From Isoetes taiwanensis (Eukaryota; Streptophyta; Lycopodiopsida; Isoetales; Isoetaceae), in NCBI GenBank assembly GCA_021234155.1, contig JAJEKV010000039.1, positions 5,934,745 to 5,998,744 of the forward strand: DNA of 64,000 nt, written 5' to 3'. The translations under genes were made by a program, and so were the position numbers. Position 1 is the stretch's first letter. Each line of letters begins with the position of its first letter. Positions 32,321-44,085 of this stretch are shown here, one piece after another. The notes beneath the pieces were generated by a model. That model saw nothing but the letters and a program-made list of their open reading frames with translations, searched no databases and was not told the origin of the DNA.

Positions 32321-33828
32321 TTTTACGTCATGCCACATTGGTAGCGTCCATGAGGACATATGACGGACCCCCAGAGACTTGAACACAAGAAAGAGCAAAG
32401 GCAGGCTTGTACATGATGGGGTCATAAAAGAAATCCTTGATTTAGATGTCATGCTTGGAAACACCCTTACTGATCTTTATGCTGGTATAATGGAGGAAGC
32501 AAAAAAATATGTGCATGATCTTTGGTTACAGCCATATGTAGATATGTGCATGATGGGCAAGAACTTCTTGCCCTTTCATCATTTAAATAACATTTCGCAT
32601 GAATGTCAGACATACTTGCAGCCCATCTGTGGCAGTACTTGCACGGCATGTGTGCAGTGCAACTACAAACTCCACAATAGGGATCCGTGACCATAATTCC
32701 ACTCCAGGTGCATGTTAGGTCATGAAGCCATATGGATTTCTTGGTCAAATCTTTAGCATGTTGTTCAAAGATAAGAGTATAGGATTGTGTATTCAAGAAG
32801 ATGGATAAAGTTAAAAGTGCAAGATTGTGTGACTCAACTGATTTCTGAATTTAAAAAGCCAGCTTATGTAATATTGCTACAAGAACTATCATCATGAATT
32901 GTTAATGCTATGAATTGTTGAATGCCCGACTTGGAAAATCCAGAAATAAAACACAAGTCCTTAACCAGATCAAGGAAATATAAGCATATCCATATCTGTC
33001 TTGAGCCCTTGTAATTGCATTGGCAATTTCATGTGGTTTCGTTTCAATCACAACTACTGTGGGTAAGCCATCAGAAATAATTGTTGTAAATAGAGACTTT
33101 ATATCTCTATGAATTGTGCAGTCAGTAGGAAGTATGTATAACCATATTCAGTGATGCAACCATAATATCTAGATATCCTTTCTATAAATGGAGGAGCAGT
33201 ATGTGGGATACTAAGTCCAAAACCCATGCAACTATGATTGATAAGTTAAGAAGCACTGTTGTGGAAGGATATTCTAAGCTTACAATTCATTTGTTATTTC
33301 CTTATTACTGCATTGTGCTGCACAATTGAAACATGCTAAAGTAACATGCAGAGTACTCACCTTGCAAAAGGAGAGACACAATGCCACCATCCATAAACGA
33401 AACCTCAACATTTCCCCATCGGTAATAAGGTAAGGCCGCACTTCATTCAATACAGTATCTATATTCTGCACTGTTAATTCAAATGTTCCGGCAGAGTACA
33501 GTCCTGTGCTTTCTTGTTGAACATCTGCCTTTTGATTGGCATTTTGGTTGGCATTTTTTCTGACCTACTCTTTCTCTCTGCTCCTTTAAAGCAAGAACTA
33601 CATTGCTTGAATATACTACATACTGGGTCTCACCATTGAATTTCTAAATCTCATACACAATTCTTTGAACCAAGGATGAAAATGGTTTGTAAAAAGACGT
33701 CTAACATGTTACACATGTTCTGCATTTACAATGATGGTACAACACTATGGTGCAATATTTACCTCAACAAGTAATTGTCATGCATTGCCCAAATTCGTAT
33801 TCTGCCCTGCAATGGATATCAGAAAATC

Positions 33829-33829
<1 letters not shown>
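31251..33829. other. Unassigned DNA with a microsatellite
   Basis: Apart from the GATA array this stretch holds short frames without recognised homology, for example 32379-32690 (DLDVMLGNTLTDLYAG). Confidence 0.35.
32230..32319. repeat. (GATA)n microsatellite, about 22 units
   Basis: Uninterrupted GATA tetranucleotide repeats over 90 bp. Likely polymorphic. Confidence 0.98.
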
Positions 33830-33861
<32 letters not shown>

Positions 33862-34900
33862 GAAGGACGAAAGCCAAAAAGTTTATTAATCAGAGAAAAA
33901 GTACAAAATTTGCATGTCTCATCTAACTGTGTAAGCACAAAAAGATGCCACAGGAGCATGAGCCTGGAGCACAATGTACTTACTCCAGAATAGGAGACTA
34001 ACGATAAGAATCAATTCGAAGATACTGAATCCAGATGCGTTCCATCAGTTCTGATTCAAGGGAGGAACACTCGTAGGCTATCAATATCTTTTTCTGGGCC
34101 ACCGTAATAACACCATGTGCAGATGAATAAATGCCTAAATGCCCTGAAAGATGTGGTGTCCGCGACGCTCCCATATCGAACATAGGAGCCAACCGAAACT
34201 AAGATGAAATGCTCTTTGTTTAGCTGGAGGCCATGCGTTGGGATAGGATGCCAAGAGGATGCATCGGCAGTCCAATGTACTGTTAAACAAACCTTGTAGC
34301 CAGGACCACGCTGGTTGAACCTCAAAACAATCAAAGAGACAATGCTAAAGAGTCTCAACGTCCAAAAGACAGAGCGGGCATACTGCAGATATGCGAGGAT
34401 CATAGCGATGTCAAAAGGCATTAACCCGCAGGCACCTGTGGATAATCTGCCACCATAGCATAGAGACTTTAGGGTGGAGTAACCTATCCCAAAGCCATCG
34501 CCCTGTATGACACAAAGTGGGCTGTGGAACCTGTAGGTGCCACCCATCTGGCAACTTGAGGGGTTGTGGTGCTAAAAGAAGGCGATATACTGATCTGACA
34601 AAGTGCTTGCCTTTGTGAATATTTTCATGACAGTCCCATGGCACCCTTTCAGCAACACCAACTTGCACTATAAGAGGTAAATTTTCTGCGGCCTTCTCCC
34701 ATAAAGGTACATCCCAACGAGAGAGCAGGAACTTTGCCTGAAATTCAGGCCAAGACAGTAGGCGACCCACCTCATACCATGCTTGAATAGAGACAACACC
34801 TGCAAGAACCCATTGTCTCTGTGTAAGGGGATGAACTGAGGCTGCCAATGGAGGTGCTGAGGGGTCTAGAGGCAGTGGTGCGTCATGGGCCTTCCTCTTC
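33830..34900 (-). mobile_element. LINE-B 3' part, interrupted by gypsy2
   Basis: A 31-base poly(T) at 33830-33860 is the poly(A) tail of a minus-strand LINE. The frame 34848-34411 encodes the pre-zinc and zinc-motif tail (SVHPLTQRQWVLAG; WDRLLHPKVSMLWWQIIHRC), closely similar to LINE-A (VVHPKTQRRWVAAG; LLHPKVVVLWWQVIHRC). gypsy2 is inserted at 34900, and the LINE sequence resumes at 43911 and continues to about 44085, where it is truncated. The last five LINE bases before gypsy2 (TCTTC) are the duplicated target. Confidence 0.85.
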
Positions 34901-35178
34901 TGTAATGAACCTAGTCGCTTAGACGAGCTTATAGTTGCATGTTCTAGTTGTCAGTATCGGATTGTGTTGATATGTTCTATAGGTGTGTTGGGGGCGCCAT
35001 TTTAAACTAAATAAAACCTTAACCTAAGGTAATTTAAACCTTAATTGAATGGGAAAAGTGTGAGCACACTAAAATCGGTGAAGGAAGAATCGTGGCTGCC
35101 AGCAGATGCATGTGGCATGCCAAGGCACCATCTGGCCTGATCCTGGGATGGACCTTGCCAAGTGTTCTTGGGGCAAAA

Positions 35179-35190
35179 AGTATTTAAGAG
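35179..35190 (+). promoter_or_regulatory. gypsy2 LTR TATA-like box
   Basis: AGTATTTAAGAG lies in the first part of the LTR and is conserved at the same place in the 3' LTR (about 42143-42154). It is the best core promoter candidate. Confidence 0.4.
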
Positions 35191-36401
35191 CAGAAGGAGT
35201 AGCCGGATGGGCTAAAGGAGGAGTAAGCAGATTCGGTTGGGCTGATCAAATTGGAAGCGCAACAAGAAAACAAGAGTTCAAAGCTAAAACTAAGGTGGGG
35301 ATTTGGTTTAAGTATTGATTTTCGGCCTGATTGGGGTCGGATTGTGTGAAGCAGTCTTTCAGAAGCATAGACGCCAGTGGCTTGTGATCCAAAATTCAGT
35401 TTAGAGCAAGAATCCTTATTGTGCACCCTGCTTGTTTAACTGCTATGATCATCTAAAATCCAGCAGACCCTGCTTGAATTTGGCCATCAAATCCAGTGAA
35501 CCTACGCTTGCTTTAGTCTGTTGTAACATCTTCCTTCTGTCTGCCAATCGCCCTGCCCTGGTAAAGCCATCGATCTGTCTTCTTACTCTGATTCTTGTTC
35601 TAAAGACATGCTTTTTGCACTCTGAATGGAATTAGGGATGACCTCCTGCCTTGGGCGAGCTTGTAGAGCCAGTAGGCCAGCAAAAAGGAGCTGTTGTTGG
35701 CGCCCACGAAATTGCCCACGAACCTGTTACAGTGATTTTCAGATTTTATTGCAGGGGGATATCAGGGTCCGGTATCCCCAGACCTTCAAAACTTATTTTA
35801 AAGTTAAACCTTAACACTTTAGAGTTGTTTATAAGTTAAAGTAAACCTTTAAGTTGCCTACAAATGGTAGCACTTTTACCAACCCGCTAGGCAAATAAAC
35901 CTCATGAGACCCAGATGCCATTGTATGTTGTTGCCAGTCTAGGTTAGGAAAAAGAATCTGCCGAGCTATTATATGATGTGGAATGTCTATGTGTGCATTT
36001 AAGATTTCTCTATACGTATGAATGGGGTATGGGGTACGGAATTGTATGATGTATCATCAAGAATGTTGTGCATTTGCATTCAACGGCCCACCTTCGGAGG
36101 GGTGGGGTGGCCGTGTAACTCCGCATCTGTGCCAGATGGCCTGACGGATGAGTTGAACCCTGTACGTACAGATGGAGAGAGTGGTCTCCTTGGGGTCGCC
36201 ACCCAAGGATTACGCTTGGCATGTAGTATGCATGGAAATGGAAAATGGTATTTTTATGAATGTGCTAACCTTGCAGGGGAGTATCAACGTAACAGGTAAT
36301 TCACGTATTATTGTTATTATTATGCATGCATGTGTAGACCCCAATGTCCCTCCCCACTTAGTCCTTGTGGACTAACCCCGGATGTTTCTTGTGTTGCAAA
36401 G

Positions 36402-36668
36402 ATGGCACGTCCTGAAGCCACGATTGTGTTGGACCTAGACTCTTTTGTAACTTGGTGGTTCAACGAGACGGAGGCTGAGCCAGCTTTAATGTCTAAGGAG
36501 CGAGTTTATGAGATCCTAATATCTTTGTTTAGGGAGTTGTATTATGCGCAAAGGCATCCCCAGATTGAGGCCCAAGACCCGGAGACGGATGGAGAGTCTT
36601 CCGAGGGTAGCTCTGGCGACTCCTTCTCGGTCACTTCCGATGAGGGGGAAGATCAAAGGGCCAATTAA
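36402..36668 (+). CDS. LTR-encoded acidic small protein, 5' LTR copy
   Basis: 88 codons starting at an ATG in good context (CAAAGATGGC). It begins MARPEATIVLDLDSF, has a tryptophan pair (VTWWFNE), a helix (KERVYEILISLFRELYY) and a strongly acidic, serine-rich tail (SSEGSSGDSFSVTSDEGED). No family is recognised. It is upstream of gag on the presumed genomic RNA and would be translated first if R begins upstream of it. The ORF is open in both LTRs, which is unusual because LTRs are normally noncoding. A chance ORF retained by low divergence cannot be excluded. Confidence 0.5.
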   Translation: MARPEATIVLDLDSFVTWWFNETEAEPALMSKERVYEILISLFRELYYAQRHPQIEAQDPETDGESSEGSSGDSFSVTSDEGEDQRAN

Positions 36669-36916
36669 GCTTGGGTTTGAAGGGGTTGGCTTGGGTGTTG
36701 TGTATATTATGTGTGTATTTTGATAGGCTAAAAGAAAGAGTTTTTCTTCAAGCATGTGTGGCCTTGGGCCGTTGTAAATTATTTGGATTGTACCCAAACT
36801 TTATTAATGGAAGTTGTGATTATTTGGTTGTGAATAGAAGTTTCGGATGTGTTGGTTGTCCCTACTCGAGTTATTTAGTGCAACGGCCTAGGCCAAGGGG
36901 CTAGGTCCGTTTCAGT

Positions 36917-36928
36917 TGGTATCAGAGC
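36917..36928 (+). other. gypsy2 primer-binding site (tRNA-Met)
   Basis: TGGTATCAGAGC begins two bases after the 5' LTR end (36914), a perfect match to the plant initiator-tRNA primer site. Confidence 0.92.
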
Positions 36929-37048
36929 CCAAAGTTCTGACAACCTTCGGGCCGTGGGAATTAAGGGTTAGAAACTTAAGAAGTCTACTGGCAGGTAGAG
37001 TGTTTATGGAAAATAACCATTGCCGTCATTTTCCAGGTGGTTAGCAGG

Positions 37049-38511
37049 ATGTCAGAAAATAATGATAACAGTTCAAGAGCTGGGGGAAGTGGCACTGCTC
37101 CTACGATAACTGAACAAATCTTGGCAGCTATGCAGCAACAGCTTGCCACCATGCAACAGCAACTTGCCGCCAAGGATGCTGACCTTGATGAGGTCAACAA
37201 GGTTCTAAAGCAACTGAAGATGGAGACCTTTAGTGGTAAAGATACCACCGGCGAGGATGTTGATGCTTGGTTAAAAGGAATTGAGTTTTATTTCCAAGTC
37301 AAGAAAATTTCTGACCTATTAAAGGCAACCATTGCGACATGCTATTAACTAGACCCGCCAAGATCTGGTGGGAAGAGTATAAGAAGGCTAACCATCTTTC
37401 CCTGAGCCAGATCACATGGAGTACCTTCAAGGTGGCATTTAAACTCCATTATCTACCTGTTGGGTTTGAGCTAGAGCAGATGAACAAGTTTCAAAATTTG
37501 GTTCAAGAGGATACAGTAGAAGTATACGCCAATGCATTTAGGGCATTGCAACCATACGGACCCACTATGATGGTGGCGCAATTAGCTGACAAGTTTATTC
37601 GTGGGCTCAAGCCAGAGTTGACTTTGTTAGTTGGAGGGGTAACCTATCCAAGCTTGGAAGAAGCTATCCGAGTCTCCAAGTTCAAAGAGCAAGTCCAGAG
37701 TCGGATCACCAAAAGTCGAGAGGAAACAATCCAAAAGGAATACCCTCATAAGCAGAGGGAAAGATCTTTTGCAGCATCTGCGGATACTCGAGGAAATGCA
37801 CGTCCTACTCAAGAGAGGTGGTCAAATGGACCCAACCGGATGAGTTCTGAGGAGCAGGAATGTTGCCGCCGAGAAAGATTGTGTTATTATTGTAAAGAAG
37901 CTGGGCATATTTCAGCTCGTTGTCCTAGGAAGTGGCAAAATAGGGGCAATGCAGGACCGCAAGCTAGTGGGAACCCGGGAGACTGGAATAGGCCAGTAAC
38001 GAGTACGCCAAGTGTTAGTGGACCTCGGAATACTCGTACGGATGAGAGGCCTGCACGAGCTAAAGCAGTCACATTGGAGGAAGCAGGAGCAGCACCAGAT
38101 ATGCGTGCATATGCCATTGGTGGAGATCCTGTTGAGTATATTGCTACCGACGTTATCCATCTACCAGATAGCATTCGAACGCAACCTTTTCATTTTCTGA
38201 TTGACAGTGGTAGCACACACAATTTCATTTCACCTAGATTGGTTGCTCAGATGGGTTTGAATGTCATTGCACGGAATCCTAGATCTGTAGAGTTAGCAGA
38301 TGGTGTGATTAAGATGTCGGATGAATTTGTGCCTCGCTTGGACTTTAAACTTTGTGGGCTAAAGTTTCATACTAACTTTGAAGACCTTGATCTGGATAAG
38401 TACGATTTAATTCTCGGAATGTCGTGGTTGGAGGCCGTAGGGGCCTACATCGATTGTAAAGGCAAGGCTGTCCTTTGCCTTGTCAAATGGTTCTATCAAG
38501 AGATTGGGTAG
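37049..38511 (+). pseudogene. gypsy2 gag and protease
   Basis: Start MSENNDNSSRAGG at 37049, followed by a Gln-rich coiled segment (AAMQQQLATMQQQLAAK) and the gag capsid domain (FSGKDTTGEDVDAWLKGIEF; RPAKIWWEEYKKANH). A frameshift near 37340 separates the two halves. Nucleocapsid zinc knuckle CYYCKEAGHISARC near 37882-37923 (C-x2-C-x4-H-x4-C intact). Aspartic protease with active site FLIDSGSTHNFIS (about 38196-38235) and the ILGMSWLE motif near 38415. The frame then shifts near 38490 into the linker to RT. The proteins would form the particle and mature the polyprotein. Confidence 0.9.
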
Positions 38512-41500
38512 TCGCCCTATGCTCCCTGGGCCTTCCGTGTTGACCTGCAAGCAGGCAAAGCACTATTTGCGCAAGGGAGGAATCATGTATATTGGAATGA
38601 TAAGTAAAGCTGCAGAAATGCCAGAAACTATTCTTCCAAAAGCTATTCAAGAGGTGTTAGAAGAATTCAGGGACGTGTTTCCTGACAAGTTAACAGAACT
38701 GCCTCCCTTTCGTGAGGTGAATCACGATATTGACTTGCTTCCAGGATCCGCACCACCTTCGCGACCTCCCTATCGTTTTTTTTTTTTTGAAGAACTGTCA
38801 AGTGAGGAGGAAGGAGAACTGCCCCAAAGAGACAGCGATACCTCGACACTCCACAACAAACTCACAGAAAAACTGCAACTCTACTGCTGTACAAACCGAC
38901 CATCACCATCTACAACACCCAAGAAGTCCCGCTAAATGGCAAACTTCCGCTCTACTACTCCCGGGAACACCAGAAAGCCTTGAAATAGCTTGTACCTGAG
39001 TCGAGGAATCAGAGAGGCTGGAGGCTGCTGAATCCCCTGAAAGATCCACAACCGCCGCCGCTTCCAAATCAGCCACACCAACCAAGCCACACATAGATGC
39101 AAGGCTTGCTGCCGCAAGAGCGGCCAAGCACCAGGATACACATGAAGCAGCAACTGCTGGCTAGTCAATCTCACCTGAACTCCCTATCGTTTTAATGTGG
39201 TAGAGATGGCAGAACTTAAAAAGCAGCTTGAAGAATTGGTAGAGCAAGGCTTTATTAGGCCTAGCACATCTCCATTTGGAGCTCCTGTCTTATTCGTAAA
39301 GAAGAAGGATGGAAGTCTGCGTTTGTGTGTAGAATATAGGCTGCTAAATCAGGTAACTATCAAGAATGGTTACGCTTTGCCATGAGTGGATGATCTATTT
39401 GATCAATTAAGTGGTAGCAAGTTCTTTTCAAAGATTGATTTGCGATCTGGCTACCACCAGATCCGGATTAAAGAAGAGGATATCCCTAAAACTGCTTTTC
39501 GCACCAGATATGGCCATTATGAATTTGTGGTAATGCCATTTGGGCTTACCAATGCACCAGCCACTTTTATGAGGCTTATGAATGATATTTTTCGAGCTCA
39601 TCTTGACCAATTTGTGCTTGTGTTTTTCGACGATATTTAAATTTATTCCAAAACACTTGAAGAGCATGTTGAACATTTGCGCTCAGTTTTGAAGCTTTTA
39701 AGGCAACATAAGCTTTATGGTAAGCTTTCCAAATGCAGTTTTGCTCAAGAGCAATTGATTTATTTAGGCCATGTTGTCTCCAACAAGGGAATTGAGCCGG
39801 ATCCTGAAAAGGTAAAAGCTATACAAGAATGGCCACAACCTCAATCTGTCAGGGAAATCCGGGCATTCATTGGATTAGCTGGATATTATCGCAAGTTTGT
39901 AAAGCATTTTTCCAGGAAAGCAGCTCCATTGACCAGGTCAGAGCTATGTGACCAAAGCTTTCAAATTTTAAAAGATGCCTTGACACATGCACCAATCTTA
40001 AAGATTCCGTCTATGGAGCGGGATTTTTGTGTGGTAACTGATGCCTCAGGCACTGGGATTGGATGTGCTTTGTTACAAGATGGTCATGTGTGTGCGTATG
40101 CATCAAAGAAGCTTAATCCAGCTGAATGGAATTACCCAATCCATGATTTGGAAATGCTTGCAATTGTGCACGCCTTAAAGTTATGGAGGCATTATCTTTT
40201 GGGTAGAAAATTTCTCCTCAAGACTGATCATCAGAGTCTTAAGTATTTTCTGACGCAGCCTCAGCTAAATAATCGCCAGAAACGATGGATGCAACTGCTG
40301 CAGGAGTATGATCTCACTATAATGTATCAGCCTGGGAAAGATAACATAATTGCAGATGCGTTGTCCCGACGATCATACTGTGCTGTCGTTAGTGTTGCTA
40401 ATACGCAATGGGATAGCAATCTTACGCAGTTGATCCGGGAGGATCCGTATTTTCAGCCTATAGTAGCAGCACTTGAGCAAGGGGAAAACAAGAATCCCTA
40501 TAAGATTGAAGCATCCAAGTTATTCTACCACAATCGGCTGTGTATACTGGATAATGCTGAGCTTAAACAACAGATTATGAAAGAAGCTCATGATAGTCTA
40601 GTATCGGGTCATCCAGGAGTTCAGAAAACTCTTCATAAGGTTCGCAAGCAGTTCTTTTGGCCTAGCATGAAGAAGGAAATCTTAAGCTATGTAGCCAGAT
40701 GTTTACCATGCCAGAAGGTGAAAGCCTCTCACCAAAAGGTCCCAGGGGAATTGCAGCCGTTAGATATTCCTGATACAAAATGGGAGAGTATAGGTATGGA
40801 TTTTATTGTGGGATTGCCTAAGACACGGGCAGGATATGATTCCATCTATGTAGTAATGGATCGTCTCACCAAGCAAGCCCACTTTATGCCAACCAAAATC
40901 ACGGCTACTGCTGCAGATATTGCTAAGATTTATATCAAGGATATATTCCGTCTGCATGGTATGCCTAAGGTTATCGTCTCGGACCGAGACACGCGCTTTG
41001 TTGGCCAGTTTTGGCAAGCATTGTTCCACGGAGTTGGAACCCAATTAAGGATGAGTACAACCTATCATCCTCAAACCGATGGTCAAGTTAAAAGATTTAA
41101 TCAGGTTGTCGAAGACATGCTCCGGATGTATGTTCCTGAACATCTGCACACTTGGGAATCTTATCTGTACTTAGTTGAGTTTGCCTACAACAATACATAT
41201 CAAGATTCCATAAAAATGAGCCCATTTGAAGCGGTATATGGGCAAGAATACCGATATCCCTTGACTTGGTGTAGTCCGCAATGTAAAGTTGATTTGGTCC
41301 AGACCATGGGGGAGGATATTGGCACACAGCTCCGCATTATTAGACAAAATATTGCCAAAGCGCAGAACCGACAAAAGCAGTATGCAGATAAACGGAGAAG
41401 ACCTTTAGAATTCCAGGAGAATGATATGGTATTCCTGAAGATTAACCCTAAGCAGGGTACATTGAAGTTTAAGAAGGCTGGCAAACTAGCACCTAGATAT

Positions 41501-41847
41501 GCAGGTCCTTTTAGAATTATACAGAGGATTGGGAAGGCTGCATACCGCTTGGAATTGCCTATTGATGTCAAGGTCCATAATGTATTCCATGTTAGCAACC
41601 TACGCAAGTATCTCAGTGATCCATCCCATATACTGCCTCAGGATAATTTGGTTGCAGTAGAACAGACACTCGCAGTAAAGCCTCAAGCAATTTTGCGAGT
41701 TGATACTAGGGTACTGAGGAATCGCACTATCGAGAAATACCTAGTCCAATGGCAGAATATCCACAAGAAGACGCGACATGGGAAGACGCTGACAAGTTCA
41801 AGAAGTTATATCCGACCTTTCCCATAACTCATGAGGACATGAGTTGA
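38480..41847 (+). pseudogene. gypsy2 pol: RT, RNase H, integrase, chromodomain
   Basis: RT begins near 38640 (LPKAIQEVLEEFRDVFPD), is split by LINE-C, and resumes at 39180. Two in-frame stops follow: TGA at about 39383 (CGA to TGA) and TAA at about 39638, right after the catalytic box VFFDDI. From 39677 to 41827 one long frame covers the rest of RT, RNase H (VVTDASGTGIGCALLQDG; IIADALSRRS) and integrase with zinc finger (GHPGVQKTLHKV; CLPCQKVK) and core (GMDFIVGLP; VSDRDTRF). The third catalytic position reads TDGQVKRFNQ: Lys replaces the DDE glutamate. After the GPF-type motif (YAGPFRIIQRIG) the chromodomain (IEKYLVQWQ, then EDATWEDADKF) is frameshifted near 41755 and ends at 41847. Confidence 0.92.
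38780..39179 (-). mobile_element. LINE-C: 400 bp truncated LINE inside gypsy2 RT
   Basis: A minus-strand LINE 3' end: poly(A) tail as poly(T) at about 38776-38788 and a frame at 39174-38932 (LLHVYPGAWPLLRQQALHLC; WLVWLIWKRRRLWIFQGI) that matches the LINE-A tail (IYPDAWPKQRKRAFHLACGW; LWSIWKRRRLFIFKGI). It is flanked by a perfect 14 bp target duplication CTCCCTATCGTTTT (38766-38779 and 39180-39193). This is the youngest visible insertion of the nest. Confidence 0.92.
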
Positions 41848-41852
41848 TTTTT

Positions 41853-41864
41853 ACAAGGTGAGAA
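41853..41864 (+). other. gypsy2 polypurine tract
   Basis: ACAAGGTGAGAA directly before the 3' LTR. It is purine-rich with one pyrimidine break; the position is right. Confidence 0.55.
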
Positions 41865-43910
41865 TGTAACGAACCTAGTCGCTTAGACGAGCTTATAGTT
41901 GCATGTTCTAGTTGTCAGTATCGGATTGTGTTGATATGTTCTATAGGTGTGTTGGGGGCGCCATTTAAAACTAAATAAAACCTTTAGCTAAGGTAATTTA
42001 AACCTTAATTGAATGGGAAAAGCGTGAGCACACTAAAATCGGGGAAGGAAGAATCGTGGCTGCCAGCAGATGCATGTGACATGCCAAGGCACCATCTGGC
42101 CTGATCCTGGGATGGATCTTGCCAAGTGTTCTTGGGGCAAAAAGTATTTAAGAGCAGAAGGAGTAGCCAGATGGGCTAAAGGAGGAGTAAGCAGATTCGG
42201 TTGGGCTGATCAAATTGGAAGCGCAGCAAGAAAACAAGAGTTCAAAGCTAAAACTAAGGTGGGGATTTGGTTTAAGTATTGATTTTCGGCCTGATTGGGA
42301 TCGGATTGTGTGAAGCAGTCTTTCAGAAGCATAGATGCCAGTGGCTTGTGATCCGAAATCCAGTTTAGAGCAAGAATCCTTATTGTGCACCCTGCTTGTT
42401 TAACTGCTATGATCATCTAAAATCCAGCAGACCCTCCTTGAATCCAGCCATCAAATCCAGTGAACCTACGCTTGCTTTAGTCTGCTGTAACATCTTCTTT
42501 CTGTCTGCCAATCGCCCTGCCCTGGTAAAGCCATCGATCTGTCTTCTTACTCTGATTCTTGTTCTAAAGACATGCTTTTTGCACTCTGAATGGAATTAGG
42601 GATGACCTCCTACCTTGGGCGAGCTTGTAGAGCCAGTAGGCCAGCAAAAAGGAGCTGTTGTTGGCGCCCACGAAATTACCCACGAACCTGTTACAGTGAT
42701 TTTCAGATTTTATTGCAGGGTGATATCAGGGTCCGGTATCCCCAGACCTTCAAAACTTATTTTAAAGTTAAACCTTAACACTTTAGAGTTGTTTATAAGT
42801 TAAAGTAAACCTTTAAGTTGCCTACAAATGGTAGCACTTTTACCAACCCGCTAGGCAAATAAACCTCATGAGACCCAGATGCCATTGAATGTTGTTGCCA
42901 GTCTAGGTTAGGGAAAAGAATCTGCCAAGCTATTATATGATGTGGAATGTCTATGTGTGCATTTAAGATTTCTCTATACGTATGAATGGGGTATGGGGCA
43001 CCTTACCGAATTGTATGATGTATCTGAGATGATATTATGGATGTAGTGCACTTGTATCAAGAATGTTGTGCATTTGCATGCAACGGCCCACCTTCGGAGG
43101 GGTGGGGTGGCCGTGTAACTCCGCATCCGTGCCAAATGGCCTGACGGATGAGTTGAACCCTGTACGTACAGATGGAGAGAGTGGTCTCCTTAGGGTCGCC
43201 ACCCAAGGATTACGCTTGGCATGTAGTATGCATGGAAATGGAAAATGGTATTTTTATGAATGTGCTAACCTTGCAGGGGAGTATCAACGTAACAGGTAAT
43301 TCACGTATTATTGTTATTATTATGCATGCATGTGTAGACCCCAATGTCCCTCCCCACTTAGTCCTTGTGGACTAACCTCGGATGTTTCTTGTGTTGCAAA
43401 GATGGCACGTCCTGAAGCCACGATTGTGTTGGACCTAGACTCTTTTGTAACTTGGTGGTTCAACGAGACGGAGGCTGAGCCAGCTTTAATGTCTAAGGAG
43501 CGAGTTTATGAGATCCTAATATCTTTGTTTAGGGAGTTGTATTATGTGCAAAGGCATCCCCAGATTGAGGTCCAAGACCCGGAGATGGATGGAGAGTCTT
43601 CCGAGGGTAGCTCTGGCGACTCCTCCTCGGTCACTTCCGATGAGGGGGAAGATCAAAGGGCCACTTGGGGGTGAAGGGGTTGGCTTGGGTGTTGTGTATA
43701 TTATGTGTGTATTTTGATATAGGCTAAAAGAAAGAGTTTTTCTTCAAGCATGTGTGGCCTTGGGCCGTTGTAAATTATTTGGATTGTACCCAAACTTTAT
43801 CAATGGAAGTTGTGATTATTTGGTTGTGAATAGAAGTTTCGGATGTGTTGGTTGTCCCTACTCGAGTTATTTAGTGCAATGGCCTAGGCCAAGGGGCTAG
43901 GTCCGCTTCA
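41865..43910 (+). repeat. gypsy2 3' LTR
   Basis: 2046 bp. It carries the same TATA-like box and ORF as the 5' LTR, an extra ~30 bp near 43030, and several substitutions. Confidence 0.95.
43402..43674 (+). CDS. LTR-encoded acidic small protein, 3' LTR copy
   Basis: 90 codons, same start as the copy at 36402. Differences before the C-terminus are Ala to Val (twice), Thr to Met and Phe to Ser; the end reads QRATWG instead of QRAN because of a small indel. The frame stays open despite the substitutions. Confidence 0.45.
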   Translation: MARPEATIVLDLDSFVTWWFNETEAEPALMSKERVYEILISLFRELYYVQRHPQIEVQDPEMDGESSEGSSGDSSSVTSDEGEDQRATWG

Positions 43911-44085
43911 TCTTCACAATAGGACCTGGAAAGAACTATCCAATCAAATTGTCAAAGACATAGAAGACCCTCCCCTACCTGCATGGCACGAGGACATAGC
44001 AGCCTGCCATGAGGAACAACACCCAGAAATCAGAACAATAATGTATCAGAACATTCTTTGGGAATCGAACCCAAATTCCACCAGG
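43911..44085 (-). mobile_element. LINE-B, part beyond gypsy2
   Basis: Joining 34900 to 43916 (removing gypsy2 and one target copy) gives a continuous minus-strand frame through the junction (PIVKRKAHDAPLPLD then SVHPLTQRQW further on), which shows that this is the interrupted LINE. The 5' truncation point near 44085 is approximate. Confidence 0.65.

Larger units (their letters stand above)
34901..36914 (+). repeat. gypsy2 5' LTR
   Basis: 2014 bp, aligning along its length with 41865-43910. A ~30 bp indel lies near 36055/43030. The unusually long LTR contains an ORF near its 3' end (36402-36665). Confidence 0.95.
34901..43910 (+). mobile_element. gypsy2: complete 9.0 kb chromovirus
   Basis: LTRs 34901-36914 and 41865-43910 begin TGTAAYGAACC and end GGTCCGYTTCA. 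The element is flanked by a perfect TCTTC duplication (34896-34900 and 43911-43915). Order on the plus strand: LTR, tRNA-Met primer site, gag, protease, RT, RNase H, integrase, chromodomain-like end, LTR. It is inserted into LINE-B and is itself interrupted by LINE-C (38780-39179). Apart from that insert, only a few stops and frameshifts are present, so it is much better preserved than gypsy1. Confidence 0.95.

Noticed and set aside
35106-35318. 70-codon frame repeated at 42070-42282 in the gypsy2 LTRs
   Set aside because: Duplicated only because LTRs are duplicated. It overlaps the presumed promoter, and its composition is not protein-like.
44057-44075. Possible tRNA T-arm (minus-strand TTTGGG-TTCGATT-CCCAAA)
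   Set aside because: The stem and TTCRANY loop fit, but no D-arm, anticodon arm or acceptor stem can be folded around it, and no A box lies upstream. It is probably chance within the LINE-B edge.
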